A stretch of 64,000 bases of DNA from Dendrobium chrysotoxum (taxonomy: Eukaryota; Streptophyta; Magnoliopsida; Asparagales; Orchidaceae), in contig CM034311.1 of assembly GCA_019925795.1 (NCBI GenBank), positions 39,473,472 to 39,537,471 on the forward strand, written 5' to 3'. A program made the position numbers and the translations under genes. Within the stretch, counting starts at the first letter, position 1. Each line of letters opens with the position of its first letter. This document shows, in pieces, positions 45,401 through 54,726 of the stretch. A model generated the notes under the pieces. The model was not told the origin of the DNA and made no database searches. It saw only the letters and a list, made by a program, of their open reading frames with translations.

Positions 45401-48400
45401 AATTCAAACCCTCAAACTGTTGCTATTATACACTGGATTTATAACCAATGTAACCTATTTAACGACCAGCCTTAATCGAAAGTTCTCTCTTGTTATTAGG
45501 AGGGGTAATTAACTATAGGGGCTTGCGCCTATAAGAAACCAGAACTTAGATCATAAAGTCCTCGCAAAATGAGGGCGAAATCTCTGGGTAGTGTCTTATC
45601 TAAAACCCAATCTGCCTTCTGAAAATTCACCCGGAAGCTAAGCTCGTTAAAACTCTCCGCCATCATATCCAAATCAAGAAAAAGAGACCGATGGCGCGGA
45701 GAGGCTGGGGCGCATCGATGGAATTTTCGGAGCCCACAGGATGACAAACTTCTAAGAGATAAATATGACAATAATGATTTTAATCCCACATTCGAAGTAG
45801 AGGAAAAAATGTCGGGCTATATATATGCAAAGAGTTAGGCCATACTACATAAAACATCTTTTGATATAATGGGGAACTCCGTAGTTAAACGAGTTCATAC
45901 TGGAACACTCCTTGGATAGGAAACCTCTTGTGAAATTACTTTAGAAAATGATAAAACTATGAGGTTCAATTACATATGAAATGGTTTGGGCCAAAGCAAA
46001 TAATAATTTGACACTGCCAAAGTTGTTGTATTATGAGTGTCATATGTAGTTATTGCAACCATATGACTATTGTGAGCAATCGATTAGTGTTTGTCTTGCC
46101 TTTAAGTGTTGGAAGGCATCGTAATCTCTATCATCATATGTAGCATGTCTAACTCCTTTGGGATAAGATGTCAAATCTTTAGGTAGCATCCGGTGATGTA
46201 ATCGCCATCATTATATGCTTTGTGTCCAATATTGTTATCAAGAAATAAGATAACCATGAATGTGAGACAAGCGTCATCTGATTTTAAAGTTCTTGTGGGA
46301 AAAATGATGTTGACATGTGCGGTGTGTTTGATGCCTTTATTTGGAAGCAAATTCGTTGTGGATTAGAAATGAGCATTCCCTGATCTTCAAGTGGTTGCTA
46401 CCAGCATGGTTGTTATTATCATATGCGATATGTTTGGTGCCGCTATTATTATAAGCAAGATGGTCATGAACAAGAGATGAACGTCATCCATAGTTAAGTA
46501 GTGGCAGATGATGCAATCACAATTGATGGACTCAATGCTACTATTGTGACAAACAAGTCAATCACCAATGGAAATACAATAAGCATCAATGGGGAGGAGG
46601 TATTCTCAAAGTTCATAGCGAAAAAAAACATGTATAACCAAACATCTTTTAATGGAGTCAAATAAAATTCTATGTATAACTTCATTAGAAGTATTGTAAT
46701 CCTTATTTGAAATATCCTTCACATTTTTTAACCAAGGATTTTGGAGATCATGCCTTCAATTATGATTGGATGATGCTTTCCTTAGGTTGATCCACTTGCC
46801 CAGTTGATCCTCGAATGATCTAGGAGGCTATAGAGTTTTGACAGTGATCTGACAGCAATTGTAACTGGTGATGCCTCTAAGTAATGATTTGAGCATACTA
46901 CATTATAAAAGAATCTCATGAGTGTATCAATATTGATGGATCAAAATTTTGATGTTTGGATTGGTGAGAATATTTTAAAAAAATTCACTTCCTCTTAAAT
47001 GAAGTTGGTGAAATCTAATGACAATTTCCCACCATCTTTGCACAGATCAACTTGTCTTCTCTAGAGGAGCATTTTGAGATGAATAACTCAGAAATGGAGT
47101 ATTAGGGACGTAATATCTTCGAGTAGTTCAAATCGTCTTAATCGAATTACATAATAACAAGCTCACAACTACACGATTAGGGCCACAGACATGCAGTTCG
47201 TGGTAAAATGAGCCTAGGGGCATATCTGGTGATGATTGAGGCAAGGAAATCGCCACCCAAAGAAATCGAGTATCTCCTTTGAATGCAGCTTCGGGTCATG
47301 CACTGGGAAACGAAAGCCTAACAAGGCCGAGCGACCCTAGCTTGACTAGCTTTGCTCATTTATAGCCATTAAGACCTCGATTTGAGCAGTACATATGTTT
47401 ACAAACTTGGTGAGATACATTGGATCTTGTACAAGGGTAATTATGCTATTATAAGCTTATTTGTTCTCTTATATGGACAATAAGTCTAAAATCAGGTACC
47501 TGTTTCTTTTTTTAGTTGTTTTGAGATGTGTATTTTGCATCAAGATTCATACTTGGTCAAATTATGAATTTTCATGATACCAATAACTTGCAATTTCAAG
47601 TAACTCAAAATTAATTTTTCCCACTAGTAACAATTGATTTATATTTAATTTTTCTATCTCTTTGCCTATGTTACCGTTTAGGGAATCAAGACAGTTTGAG
47701 TAATTAGTAGCAGAACAGACGCTATTATTGTTATTAACATACCTTTTTTCGTTTCATTGAAGTGTAGAATAAAAAAATATGCATTCTTCACTATTGGAGA
47801 AGCTAGACTTTGTTTCCAAACCTTCAAGGTTGTTTACAAATACTTTGAATTATGTGTTGCTTACTTGTTTATTATTGTTCTAATTCAGCTGCTGATATCA
47901 TATTATGGAGGAATAAGCACACATCGGGTGGCATACTTGCCAGTGTGACAGTGATTTGGCTTCTCTTTGAATGGGTCGGCTATCACCTGATCACTTTTAT
48001 CTGCCACTCACTTATGATATTTCTTGCAGCATTATTTCTCTGGTCCAATGCTGCATCATTTCTCGATAGGTATTCTCCAACAATTGGAATAATTAGCCAT
48101 TAATCTTATATTACTTGCTTTGGGTTTGACGGTCCAGCTTGGTCATTGAGTTACTTTTTCTTATTAAGTACATCTTTTAGTTATGATATACGAATTGTCA
48201 TTATAAAACGCTCTATAGTACCCGAAATATTTCACTGGCATAACCATAATCATTTGGAGTTTGTGATTTGTAGTGAAGCACTTGGACAAAGTTTGCCCAA
48301 TAATGTACATTTATGCACTAATAGCCACATCAGAGTAATTAAATTTACAGACATTTTGGCAGCTCATCCACCAAATCATAACTAATCTGAGTGCGGTACC

Positions 48401-50571
48401 ATTCACCGTAGAATGACTCCAGACCCATATAATCTTTTAGTAACAATGCGGTTTGACTCAATCATAACGCATTAAATAGATACAAGTAATTATCACAAAA
48501 CAATGTAAATTGGTGTAAGCTTGCTAAACTTTGTAGGAGGCACAGCCTAAATGTATACCATATGCTTATGTTTAAATTAGATTAATTGTTACACAAAAAG
48601 ATCAACTATAGTAAGTATAGAGCTTACCCTTTAAAATCATTAACAAAAGGTATAACTTACTGTGCATTGATTAATTCTATTATTTTTTAAGTACTTCAAA
48701 AGTTTGATAACTGCTCTCTTGTGAATTAATGTGGATAGTTTTTAGTTTCTCAGAAGGCTTCAGTAATTTCAACTAATTCTGTTACCTAAATTATGAAATT
48801 AGGAATCCTCCCAAATTTCTAGAGGTTATCTTGTCAGAGGAGCTATTTCTAACTGTAGCTCAGGCAGTTAGATTTCACATTAATGATGCTTACGCTACCT
48901 TCCGTTTTGTTGCTTCAGGAAAAGATTTGAAGACGTTCCTCATGGTAATATAGGCTTCACTTTAGTAACTTCATTATTTATTCTGCATATGTTTGGTGGT
49001 TCACCTGTGAAGGTATTGTTGTAGGCTATTGGTGGTTTATGGATCTTCTCGATAATCAGCAATTGGTTCAGTTTCTTGACCCTTTTCTACATTGGTAAGT
49101 CTACTATAATCTCTTTTTTTGCACTTCAACATCTGATAATTAGATCCTTTTTTTATCAAATGTCAACTTATTTAACATTGGAAGCCTGAAAATCTTCCTG
49201 CCTGAAAATCTTCCTGCATGCACTTTTTAAAGGAAAAAAAAGTACAATATAGAGTTGAGCATCTTATAGTGTTGTTTTTCATAAAATAATTTGCCTAAAC
49301 CACGCACTCTACCATGCCTCCCAAGCGTTTAAGCTCCATGAAATTCTAGCAATTATAGATCCTGCTACAAATAGGAGGCCAAAAACATAAAAAATGAGTA
49401 ATAAAAAAAGGCTATTATCTTATGAAACACATCATGTGAATTTATCTCGATGGGAAGGAGCTGGATCCCTGAATCTTCAACAGCAACAAGATTAATTTGC
49501 ATAAAGAAACAAAGAACAAAGAAGCTCCCTAAAGTCTCGAAATTTGGCTTGCACGAAAATCATTTAGTTAAATTTCAAAAAATGCAAAAATTAATTAGTA
49601 AATTACTCATATCAAAATTTAATTTTAGAGAAGATCAGCTTATGAGGAAGAACTCGAGAAACTTGATAATACGAAAGGTAACCAAATAGTGGAGTAATAC
49701 AATCCATAGAGAAGGGAACCCAAAAAATGGATGCGGACTTCACGATTGAGGTGTCCAACAAACCAAGTGGGAACGAGTAAATGGTAAAGAGTATTGGTGG
49801 TGAATAGTCAGTGTAAAGACAAAACCAACAAGGTTGCAATAGAAAGCAAGTAAATCTTAAGATCTAGATGATATTTAAGGTTCAAGTGAGGTATCTGAAA
49901 TCTAAGGGTCAATTCTGAGAGGCTGTGAACCCCAACTGAGTTGCTCATAAATCAATATCGCCCATTGCACGCAATACCGGCAGAAAAACTACAAAAAATA
50001 ATAGGAACTTAATGCATACGGAAAACCAATCCAACAAATCATATATACTTACCAACGCAACTACAATGGATTGAATAGATGATAAAGAGAAGTTCAACGA
50101 GCTAGACAAATGATCCAGAACTGCAAATTAGCAATGCTAGCAAGGCCCAAAGCATTAAAAAAAGAATAACGCCGAAACAATGCCAATTAATTTTACAGAC
50201 CATATCAAGCTTTTTGATAGGAAATACTTGAGTTCACAAGTAACCCTAAGGGAAATACTTGAGTTCTCAAGCAAACTTATCACTAATTGGTGAAAACAAC
50301 GAATCAGCCCCAAAACGATGGATTGCAAGAAGGGAATCAAAGTCAAACAAACACAAAGCAAGATACAAGTGATCCTCAATTCGAGAGGACGATCGTCTCT
50401 CCCAATCTCTAGACAAGGAGTCTAGAGCCCAAGACGCCAAGGAACTACAAGAGAAACAAATCAAAGCATAAAACCTAACCCTAGCTTCTCATGCTTTTAA
50501 ATACCCTCCCTCCTAATAAAAGCTTCCTAATATAAAACAAATTCAAATTGACCCTCTTCATGCTTAAACCG

Positions 50572-50620
<49 letters not shown>

Positions 50621-51760
50621 ATTTCCGCCCAAGGAGGGGGGGCCCACTTGCTTAGGCGGTGGGAATTAAAGGAGGCAGCTTAGCCCGCCTCCTGTAAGTC
50701 TGAACCGGCCCTACCTGGGCCAGTTTGGGCTGAACCGTAACACTTTTCAAGACACAAATAGTCTCTTGACCTGAGCTGTCAAAAGAGTCTTTGAATTTCC
50801 ACCTTCTCAATTTATAAGTAACCAATATCTTGATCTTAACGGCAATTGCAGTCCCAAATGTGGTTGAGTCAGTAAAAATACAGTTAATTCTAACTCTCCG
50901 AATGACATATTACCAACATGGAAGTAATTAGAAGCAAACTTCTCTTGCTAGTGGAATGAGAGAGATTGTTACTTGTCTGAAACTCCTGATCCAAGCTACT
51001 TTCACAAAGAAAGAAACCGTCATCAGGTAATACACTTCGAACGAGCCACATGAAAATTGGGCATGTGGAAAATAGATGTTTTATGCGTTTCCATCTCAAT
51101 ACCACAAAGCCTCCATTTATCTTCCACAATTAAGCCTCTCGGCATCAAATTATTCATAGTTTTCAATACCTCCCTAAGTCATCTAACAAAAGATAATGTT
51201 TGATGGAATGCTCTTTGGTCCCAATCGACAGTAGACATTTTCAAAAATGACTTTTTTTTAGCTTTGAATGTTGAAAACCATTCTCAAAATTCCACGAAGT
51301 GGTATCTTTCCGATCAGTTATAGAGATACTGACCAAACTGTTAGAACTTCTCTGTGCATTCATGCTTAAAACTACACTTTTAAATATCATATAGTGACAG
51401 TATAGAATCAATAAAAACCTCAATAAGGCCCTAATAATTGTTGATTTAATCTTGAAGAAGAAACTTCAAGTAACCTTGAGTTTGGGTATGGGTTGGGGGA
51501 CAGATGTGAATGCTGTAGCATCTAAGGAATAGTTTCTTGTAAATATGGTTGTCCATGCTTTCGAATAATTTGAGACTCTTTTGACTCCAGTTCTTACGAT
51601 AATATTTACTCTGCCTGCACTATACGAGAAGTATGAGGATAACGTAGATGCAGCCATTGAGAAGGCAATGGTTCATATCGAGAAACAATATGCTGTACTT
51701 GATGAAAAAGTATTGCAAAAAATCCCTCGAGGCTCTTTGTCTGATAAGAAACGATGCTAA
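33285..51760 (+). CDS. RTNLB: Reticulon-like protein B (RTNLB), five coding exons
   Basis: Joining 33285-33465, 47889-48069, 48803-48944, 49025-49094 and 51591-51760 gives 744 nt, 247 residues plus stop, the usual RTNLB length. All junctions use GT-AG and keep frame; GGGK-S-ADIILWRNK spans the first junction exactly as in the family. The N-terminal ~60 residues are hydrophilic (acidic and Ser-rich, then KKRLFGRK). The reticulon domain starts at about 61, with two long hydrophobic hairpins (about 75-120 and 167-205) that wedge into the ER membrane and help tubulate it. The C-terminal part has LYEKYEDNVDAAIEK. The protein ends KKRC, a KKXX-type ER retrieval signal. Introns are 14423, 733, 80 and 2496 nt. 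The first is crowded with repeats, yet coding sequence and splice sites look intact, so the gene is probably functional. Confidence 0.9.
34700..36525. other. Probable old LTR-retroelement debris
   Basis: Composition shifts from AT-rich to purine-rich, GC-rich blocks (gtggccg/atttggccgg repeats around 35.70-35.93 kb; gggaggagg words). Reading frames on both strands here are low complexity. A Tat/Athila-like primer-site word follows at 36527. I cannot delimit an LTR. Confidence 0.3.
35700..35945. repeat. Imperfect GC-rich tandem repeat (gatttggccgg words)
   Basis: Repeats of roughly 30 bp built on ggtttgggttggagatgggg and gatttggccggc occur several times with substitutions. Confidence 0.55.
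36527..36543 (+). promoter_or_regulatory. Possible retrotransposon primer-binding site
   Basis: tttggcgctgctccggg follows ...ctgtaca. This resembles the LTR-end plus tggcgcc-type primer site of Tat/Athila Ty3/gypsy elements, as seen more clearly at 55726-55747. No matching LTR start or gag was found. Confidence 0.3.
37222..37308. repeat. 44-bp tandem duplication
   Basis: Two units of cctacttaactctgctcccc plus atcttcctaca with few differences, in C-rich non-coding DNA. Confidence 0.6.
37691..38018 (+). repeat. Four copies of a small hairpin motif
   Basis: A 26-28-bp motif, consensus acacgcttttattagcgtgg followed by tggga, occurs near 37691, 37798, 37929 and 37991. The cacgct...agcgtg arms can form a six-base-pair stem with a four- or five-base loop. 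Sequence between copies is unrelated and spacing is irregular (107, 131, 62), so this is not a simple tandem repeat. Confidence 0.65.
38300..40200. other. Non-coding, faintly repetitive tract
   Basis: Many related words (acaaatgcaa, gtagtgaatgttg, ctacgagcataag) recur in a loose pattern that suggests an old diverged tandem array. Short frames on both strands have no recognisable content. Confidence 0.35.
40230..41885. repeat. Long direct repeat, copy 1
   Basis: From about 40880 to 41670 it is strongly similar to 44870-45620, sharing for example ctgtcaggttgggtcgacta, cctctgactaagtagaccag and gagggcgaaatctctgggta. Weaker similarity extends on both sides, including an upstream set of units carrying tgctgtgcgggttaataa and gagtcgaca words. 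Copies 1 and 2 are in the same orientation about 4 kb apart. Confidence 0.75.
41894..41906 (+). promoter_or_regulatory. Weak tRNA-iMet-like primer site after direct repeat
   Basis: ttggtatcaaaac follows the end of copy 1 and differs from the iMet primer site in two positions of the core. If real, the direct repeats would be LTRs of a plus-strand element. This is inference. Confidence 0.2.
42071..42180 (+). mobile_element. 110-bp RTE-type LINE 3' fragment with 17-bp target duplication
   Basis: Holds DLNENLTFNRT-type coding DNA, the gtagccgaccccacgtagtg block and a (TTG)n tail. It is flanked by GGATGCGTTGACCTCTA (42054-42070) and GGATGTGTTGACCTGTA (42181-42197), two mismatches in 17. This is the expected outcome of target-primed insertion with extreme 5' truncation. 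Confidence 0.9.
42651..43022. repeat. Two 70-bp direct repeats about 300 bp apart
   Basis: gagccaaaagggcaagtgcc followed by ctccttacctcc and a (g)ccggga(gg) segment occurs at 42651-42718 and 42955-43022. The unit contains a gggcaagtgccc palindrome. A partial third echo (gaggagacgccgggaggct) is at 38055. Confidence 0.7.
43220..43760 (-). pseudogene. Degraded Ty3/gypsy reverse-transcriptase fragment
   Basis: The minus strand gives VPMIDGTWKQCVNYHSFNKI, then LDQLKLIDLKFGYY, then SLPFELCNVPTKFMRMMNDA. These correspond in order to the RT blocks seen intact in the chromovirus at 20.8-20.5 kb (DGSWRFCVDYRALNK, FKLDLKSGYHQIR, PFGLSNAPATFQSLMN). Several stops interrupt it and the FxDD block is decayed. 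It lies between the two long direct repeats, but on the opposite strand to the weak primer site at 41894. Confidence 0.7.
44420..44720. repeat. Tandem repeat of about 115 bp (two units plus partial)
   Basis: Units contain tccaataaacatgttaaaat, tgagaatgctgtgtagggtc and attaatataacattctattt and repeat near 44430 and 44545, with a partial third unit. They lead into direct-repeat copy 2. Confidence 0.75.
44720..46005. repeat. Long direct repeat, copy 2
   Basis: Partner of 40230-41885. It contains an additional segment near 45660-45930 absent from copy 1, after which similarity resumes (tgataaaactatgaggttca, gggccaaagcaaataa). Confidence 0.75.
46090..46510. repeat. Diverged tandem repeat, roughly 105-bp period
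   Basis: Segments such as atcatatgcgatatgtttgg, gttattatcaagaaataaga and aagagatgaacgtcatcc recur with substitutions about every 105-215 bp. Non-coding. Confidence 0.45.
47889..48069 (+). CDS. RTNLB: RTNLB coding exon 2
   Basis: Residues 61-120: the first long hydrophobic hairpin (ASVTVIWLLFEWVGYHLITF, then ICHSLMIFLAALFLW). Acceptor ctaattcag, donor GATAG|gtattc. Confidence 0.9.
48803..48944 (+). CDS. RTNLB: RTNLB coding exon 3
   Basis: Residues 121-168, the hydrophilic loop of the reticulon domain (NPPKFLEVILSEELFLTVAQ to GKDLKTFLM). Acceptor gaaattag, donor ATG|gtaata. Confidence 0.9.
49025..49094 (+). CDS. RTNLB: RTNLB coding exon 4
   Basis: Residues 169-191 (AIGGLWIFSIISNWFSFLTL then FYI) of the second hydrophobic hairpin. 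Acceptor tgttgtag, donor ATTG|gtaagt. Confidence 0.9.
50215..50742 (-). mobile_element. Family-B solo LTR with target duplication CTTTT
   Basis: 528 bp starting TGATAGGAAATACTTGAGTT and ending CTGAACCGTAACA. CTTTT flanks both sides (50210-50214, 50743-50747). It shares both ends and a middle block (gatcctcaattcgagag, tctcccaatctctagacaa) with the solo LTR at 17011, and the ends with the complete chromovirus. It sits in intron 4 of the reticulon gene, antisense to it by inference from the complete element. Confidence 0.92.
50573..50619. repeat. (CT)n microsatellite inside solo LTR
   Basis: About 23 CT repeats. The homologous spot in the 17011 LTR has only a short ctctctcctg stretch, so it expanded after insertion or in a sublineage. 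Confidence 0.9.
50895..51240 (-). pseudogene. LINE C-terminal zinc-binding (zf-RVT) remnant
   Basis: The minus strand gives NNLMPRGLIVEDKWRLCGIE then, after a frameshift, IKHLFSTCPIFMWLVRSVLP. This matches the zinc-binding domain behind plant LINE reverse transcriptase (C-X2-C...HLF..CP). It is part of an old LINE in intron 4. Confidence 0.6.
51591..51760 (+). CDS. RTNLB: RTNLB coding exon 5
   Basis: Residues 192-247 and stop. The acceptor tttgactccag was chosen because it restores frame from exon 4 and gives the expected spacing between FYI and FTLPALYEKYED. It ends SLSDKKRC. Confidence 0.88.
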
Positions 51761-52307
51761 GATGTGAACTCAGTTGCCTTCTTCTTTTCAATGCTTAGTG
51801 AAATTCTTTCTTCTCTTCTATCATCCACACTGCTTTTATTGAGCAGCATCAGAGCACTTCGAATATCCTTGCTTAGGTATCTTTGTTAATGATGAACTCT
51901 TTTAGATTGTAGCTGTAAAACTCAGAAATATTTTTGCAGTGGCTTTTAAGTCCTTTTACTATCATCTGATGACGAACATTTTTATGTTGTAAAGAAATGT
52001 TTCTGTTGATGAATCAAACGCAGGAGTGTGATTTGTTATTAATGTGAGTATGATGAAGGATCAAGGCTTTAATGCACAATATTAGCTATATTACTGCATT
52101 CTGCATATTTTTATCATAGCCTTCATGTCGTAATATTTTACCCAAGATCAATGGTTTTGAAGTGAGTTGCACATCTATAATTGATTTTCATTTAAATTAT
52201 ATTATGATTTTTTTACTTCAAATGACATGAAACTCAATTTTGATGAATGAAATCAATTTTCTGCCAAAGAATTTCAAACAACTTCTGCTTTTCCTCTGTG
52301 AAATTGA
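51761..52307 (+). other. Probable 3' UTR of RTNLB and downstream spacer
   Basis: T-rich sequence with no further coding; the polyadenylation site was not fixed. Confidence 0.4.
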
Positions 52308-52427
52308 GATTTTGTTTGGAACAGCTTTCTTACTGCTTCTTAAAGCAGTTTTTTAGTATAAAAATTAAAATTTGTGTACTAAAAAATTGCTTTAAGAAAC
52401 AGTAAAAAAGTCGTCTCAAATGAAGTC
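52308..52427. mobile_element. Tourist-like MITE (family T), TGA duplication
   Basis: 120-bp palindrome with ttactgcttcttaaagcagt and attgctttaagaaacagtaa arms; TGA on both flanks (52305-52307, 52428-52430). Confidence 0.75.
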
Positions 52428-52701
52428 TGAGTCCTAATGTTAAAGCATTGCATCTCCAAGTGCTTCTGTAGCAAATCCATTGTGCAAACAATTAATTATT
52501 TCCCTTACTCTCTTTTCCTAAGCCGACCCCTCCTCTTCCCTCTTGTATTCCACTCTAAGGCCAGCAGGTCAACCCCTTTGCAAGGCATTGTATTCTATGA
52601 ATAATCATTCCGATATATTTTGATCTACTGTTTAATATGCTACCTGTATCATTAAAGCACAATAAGCAATATAGACTAAGAAATTGTATTTGCTTGATAT
52701 T

Positions 52702-52821
52702 GCTGAACTTATTTCGAGGAAGTTTTATTGCTTCTTAAAGTAATTTTTTAGTACAAAATTTTAATTTTTGCATTAAAAAACAGTTTTAAAAAGCAGTAAG
52801 AAAGTCATCCCAAATGGAACT
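52702..52821. mobile_element. Tourist-like MITE (family T), diverged
   Basis: Arms attgcttcttaaagtaattt and aaaaagcagtaagaaagtca, ending cccaaatggaac|TTAA. The left end is poorly preserved. Confidence 0.6.
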
Positions 52822-53274
52822 TAATCTGATGAAAAAAAAATTGTAACAAAATATTCTGATGAAAAAATAATTAGATTTTTAAGATTTATTTCGAGATTTA
52901 TATCATTTTAATTATTTACGTGTTATATTTATCTGAAAATATATTAAAACATATTGAATTTAGTTCAAATTGAATAAATTCTTTCATTTTGATTTTAGCT
53001 CAACTAAAAACACAATTTTCTATCACACCTAATTTCAGTAAAAAAGCTTACCTCACGTTTCCGATGTAGATATGCAAAATGTTTATAGGTAAACTGCAAC
53101 GCATTTTTTTATGACCGAGGGCGTGAGCCATATCTACGTACGTACAAGATAACAATCAAGCAATATTTTTCTGCAAGATAAATTTGTATAGTAAAACTGG
53201 AAGAAATATTTTTGCATTCTGATCAAAACTTGCGTTAGAACATATATGCAAAAGCGAATTCTTTAAAAACATAG

Positions 53275-53392
53275 GTTTGTTCGGGACAGTTTTTTTATTA
53301 TTTTATTAAGTTATTTTTTAGTATAAAATTTTTTTGAAAGCAGAAAAAAAATAATAGCATAAAGTTGTCCCAAATGAAATCAAGGCTTTGAT
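53275..53392. mobile_element. Tourist-like MITE (family T), diverged
   Basis: Starts ggtttgttcgggacag and ends gttgtcccaaatgaaatc; the interior is degraded. Confidence 0.55.
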
Positions 53393-53413
53393 TGCTTTAA
53401 ACATATAGACTAA

Positions 53414-53509
53414 GGCTTCGTTTGGAACGACTTTTTATTGTTTCTTAAAACAGAGTTTTACTAAAATTTTGCTTTAAGAAACAATAAAAAAGCTGTCTCA
53501 AACGAAGCC
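53414..53509. mobile_element. Tourist-like MITE (family T), first of a chain
   Basis: GGCTTCGTTTGGAACGAC at the left, GTCTCAAACGAAGCC at the right, TAA on both sides (53411-53413, 53510-53512). The right TAA is also the left flank of the next copy. Confidence 0.8.
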
Positions 53510-53512
53510 TAA

Positions 53513-53586
53513 GGTTTTATTAGGGACGGTTTTCTTACTGCTTCTTAAAACAGTTTTCTAGTAAAAAAATAGTCCCAAATAAAGCC
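53513..53586. mobile_element. Tourist-like MITE (family T), second of the chain, internally deleted
   Basis: Only 74 bp: ggttttattagggacgg to agtcccaaataaagcc, between TAA 53510-53512 and TAA 53587-53589. One inner arm is missing. Confidence 0.75.
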
Positions 53587-53600
53587 TAAGGGATCACTAA

Positions 53601-53678
53601 GGCTTTGATTGCTTCAAAAAAGTAGTGATCTAAAATGTTGCTTTAAGAAGCAGTAAGAAAGTCGTCCCAAACGAAATC
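53601..53678. mobile_element. Tourist-like MITE (family T), third of the chain, left end diverged
   Basis: Right arm gctttaagaagcagtaagaa then gtcgtcccaaacgaaatc is near consensus; the left end begins ggctttgattgc after TAA (53598-53600) and TAA follows (53679-53681). Confidence 0.7.
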
Positions 53679-53681
53679 TAA

Positions 53682-53774
53682 GGTTTTGTTTGGGATGACT
53701 TATTTACTGTTTTGTAAAGCTATTTTTTAGTTAAAATTTTCTTTAAAATAAGAAAAAAATGGTCAAATAAAGCC
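53682..53774. mobile_element. Tourist-like MITE (family T), fourth of the chain
   Basis: GGTTTTGTTTGGGATGACTT to ggtcaaataaagcc, with TAA on both sides (53679-53681, 53775-53777). Confidence 0.75.
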
Positions 53775-54193
53775 TAAATACATGTTGCTAATTTTTTGGG
53801 TGCACAAAAGATTATTCATAATAAAATGGTCATGTTTATTTAAAATGCAAAGTTTACACTGCTTAACTGTTTGCATCCGTCGATTTAATTAATTTGCGGA
53901 GGTGTTAGCTACCTTAAAGCTGGCTAATACTCTCCGCTTATTTTTTGCGAGGCTTTCTTTGGTGGAGGAATTAAGAAGATGAATTTAGGATATGTTAAGA
54001 ACAATTTTCTTATTATTTAATTTTTTACATAATAATTATAATTTTATTTTTCTAATATTTTTTTACTAATATTTAAAAAATTTTGTGATGAAAGACTGAT
54101 TTTTGCAGCCAGAATAGCTAAGAGATCATTTGGGATGACAACAACATCCTGTAAAGTTGGTTATGAAGTCGTTAAGGGAAAAGAAACTTATAT

Positions 54194-54316
54194 TTTATTT
54201 GAGACAGCTTTCTTATTGCTTTTTTAAAATAATTTTTTAATACAAAATTTTTTTAGTTCAAAAAATATTTGTATGAAAAAATTGTTTTAGAAAGTAATTA
54301 GAAAGCTGTCTCTGGG
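54194..54316. mobile_element. Tourist-like MITE (family T), diverged
   Basis: tttgagacagctttcttatt at the left and agaaagctgtctctggg at the right form inverted arms. A second, looser foldback continues to about 54570. Confidence 0.55.
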
Positions 54317-54726
54317 ATAGCTTTCTTGCTACTTTGATTTTCAAACTGTAACCATAGTTTCTATTAGACCATTGCTTTTTGGCCGTTAAAAAAAAATATG
54401 CTAAGAAGCTGTTTTTTATTATAGCTTTCAAAAAATTTACTTTCTCCACCGCAGTTTTACAATCATCTTTACAAAATGTTGCAGCCGACCCAAACGAACC
54501 CTTGCGCTAATTGTAAAAAACATCTTTATCTAAAAACTCAAGCAACGAGAAAGCTATGCCAAATAGACCTTAAGTTATTTTTATCATTACAACTTTACAA
54601 CCAACTTCATAAAAACTTACAACTATTTTAAACAAGCCCTTAGTCAGAATCATAAGCTTTTTATTAATCAAGTATATTAATATAAATAAAATATCACTTA
54701 GTTTCATTATTTTATATTATTATTAT

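Larger units (their letters stand above)
33466..47888 (+). other. RTNLB intron 1 (14.4 kb) filled with repeats
   Basis: It runs from gtaaat to ctaattcag. It contains no second gene that I can support; its repeats and retroelement remnants are listed individually. Stretches 33466-34700 and 46511-47888 show no assignable content. Confidence 0.85.
49095..51590 (+). other. RTNLB intron 4 with LINE and LTR insertions
   Basis: 2496 nt. Near its start, cctgaaaatcttcctg is duplicated in tandem (49185-49215). It holds a family-B solo LTR and a LINE remnant; 49220-50210 shows nothing I can assign. Confidence 0.8.

Noticed and set aside
47757..48103. Separate small membrane proteins around reticulon exon 2
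   Set aside because: These are the exon read together with its flanking introns in one or another frame.
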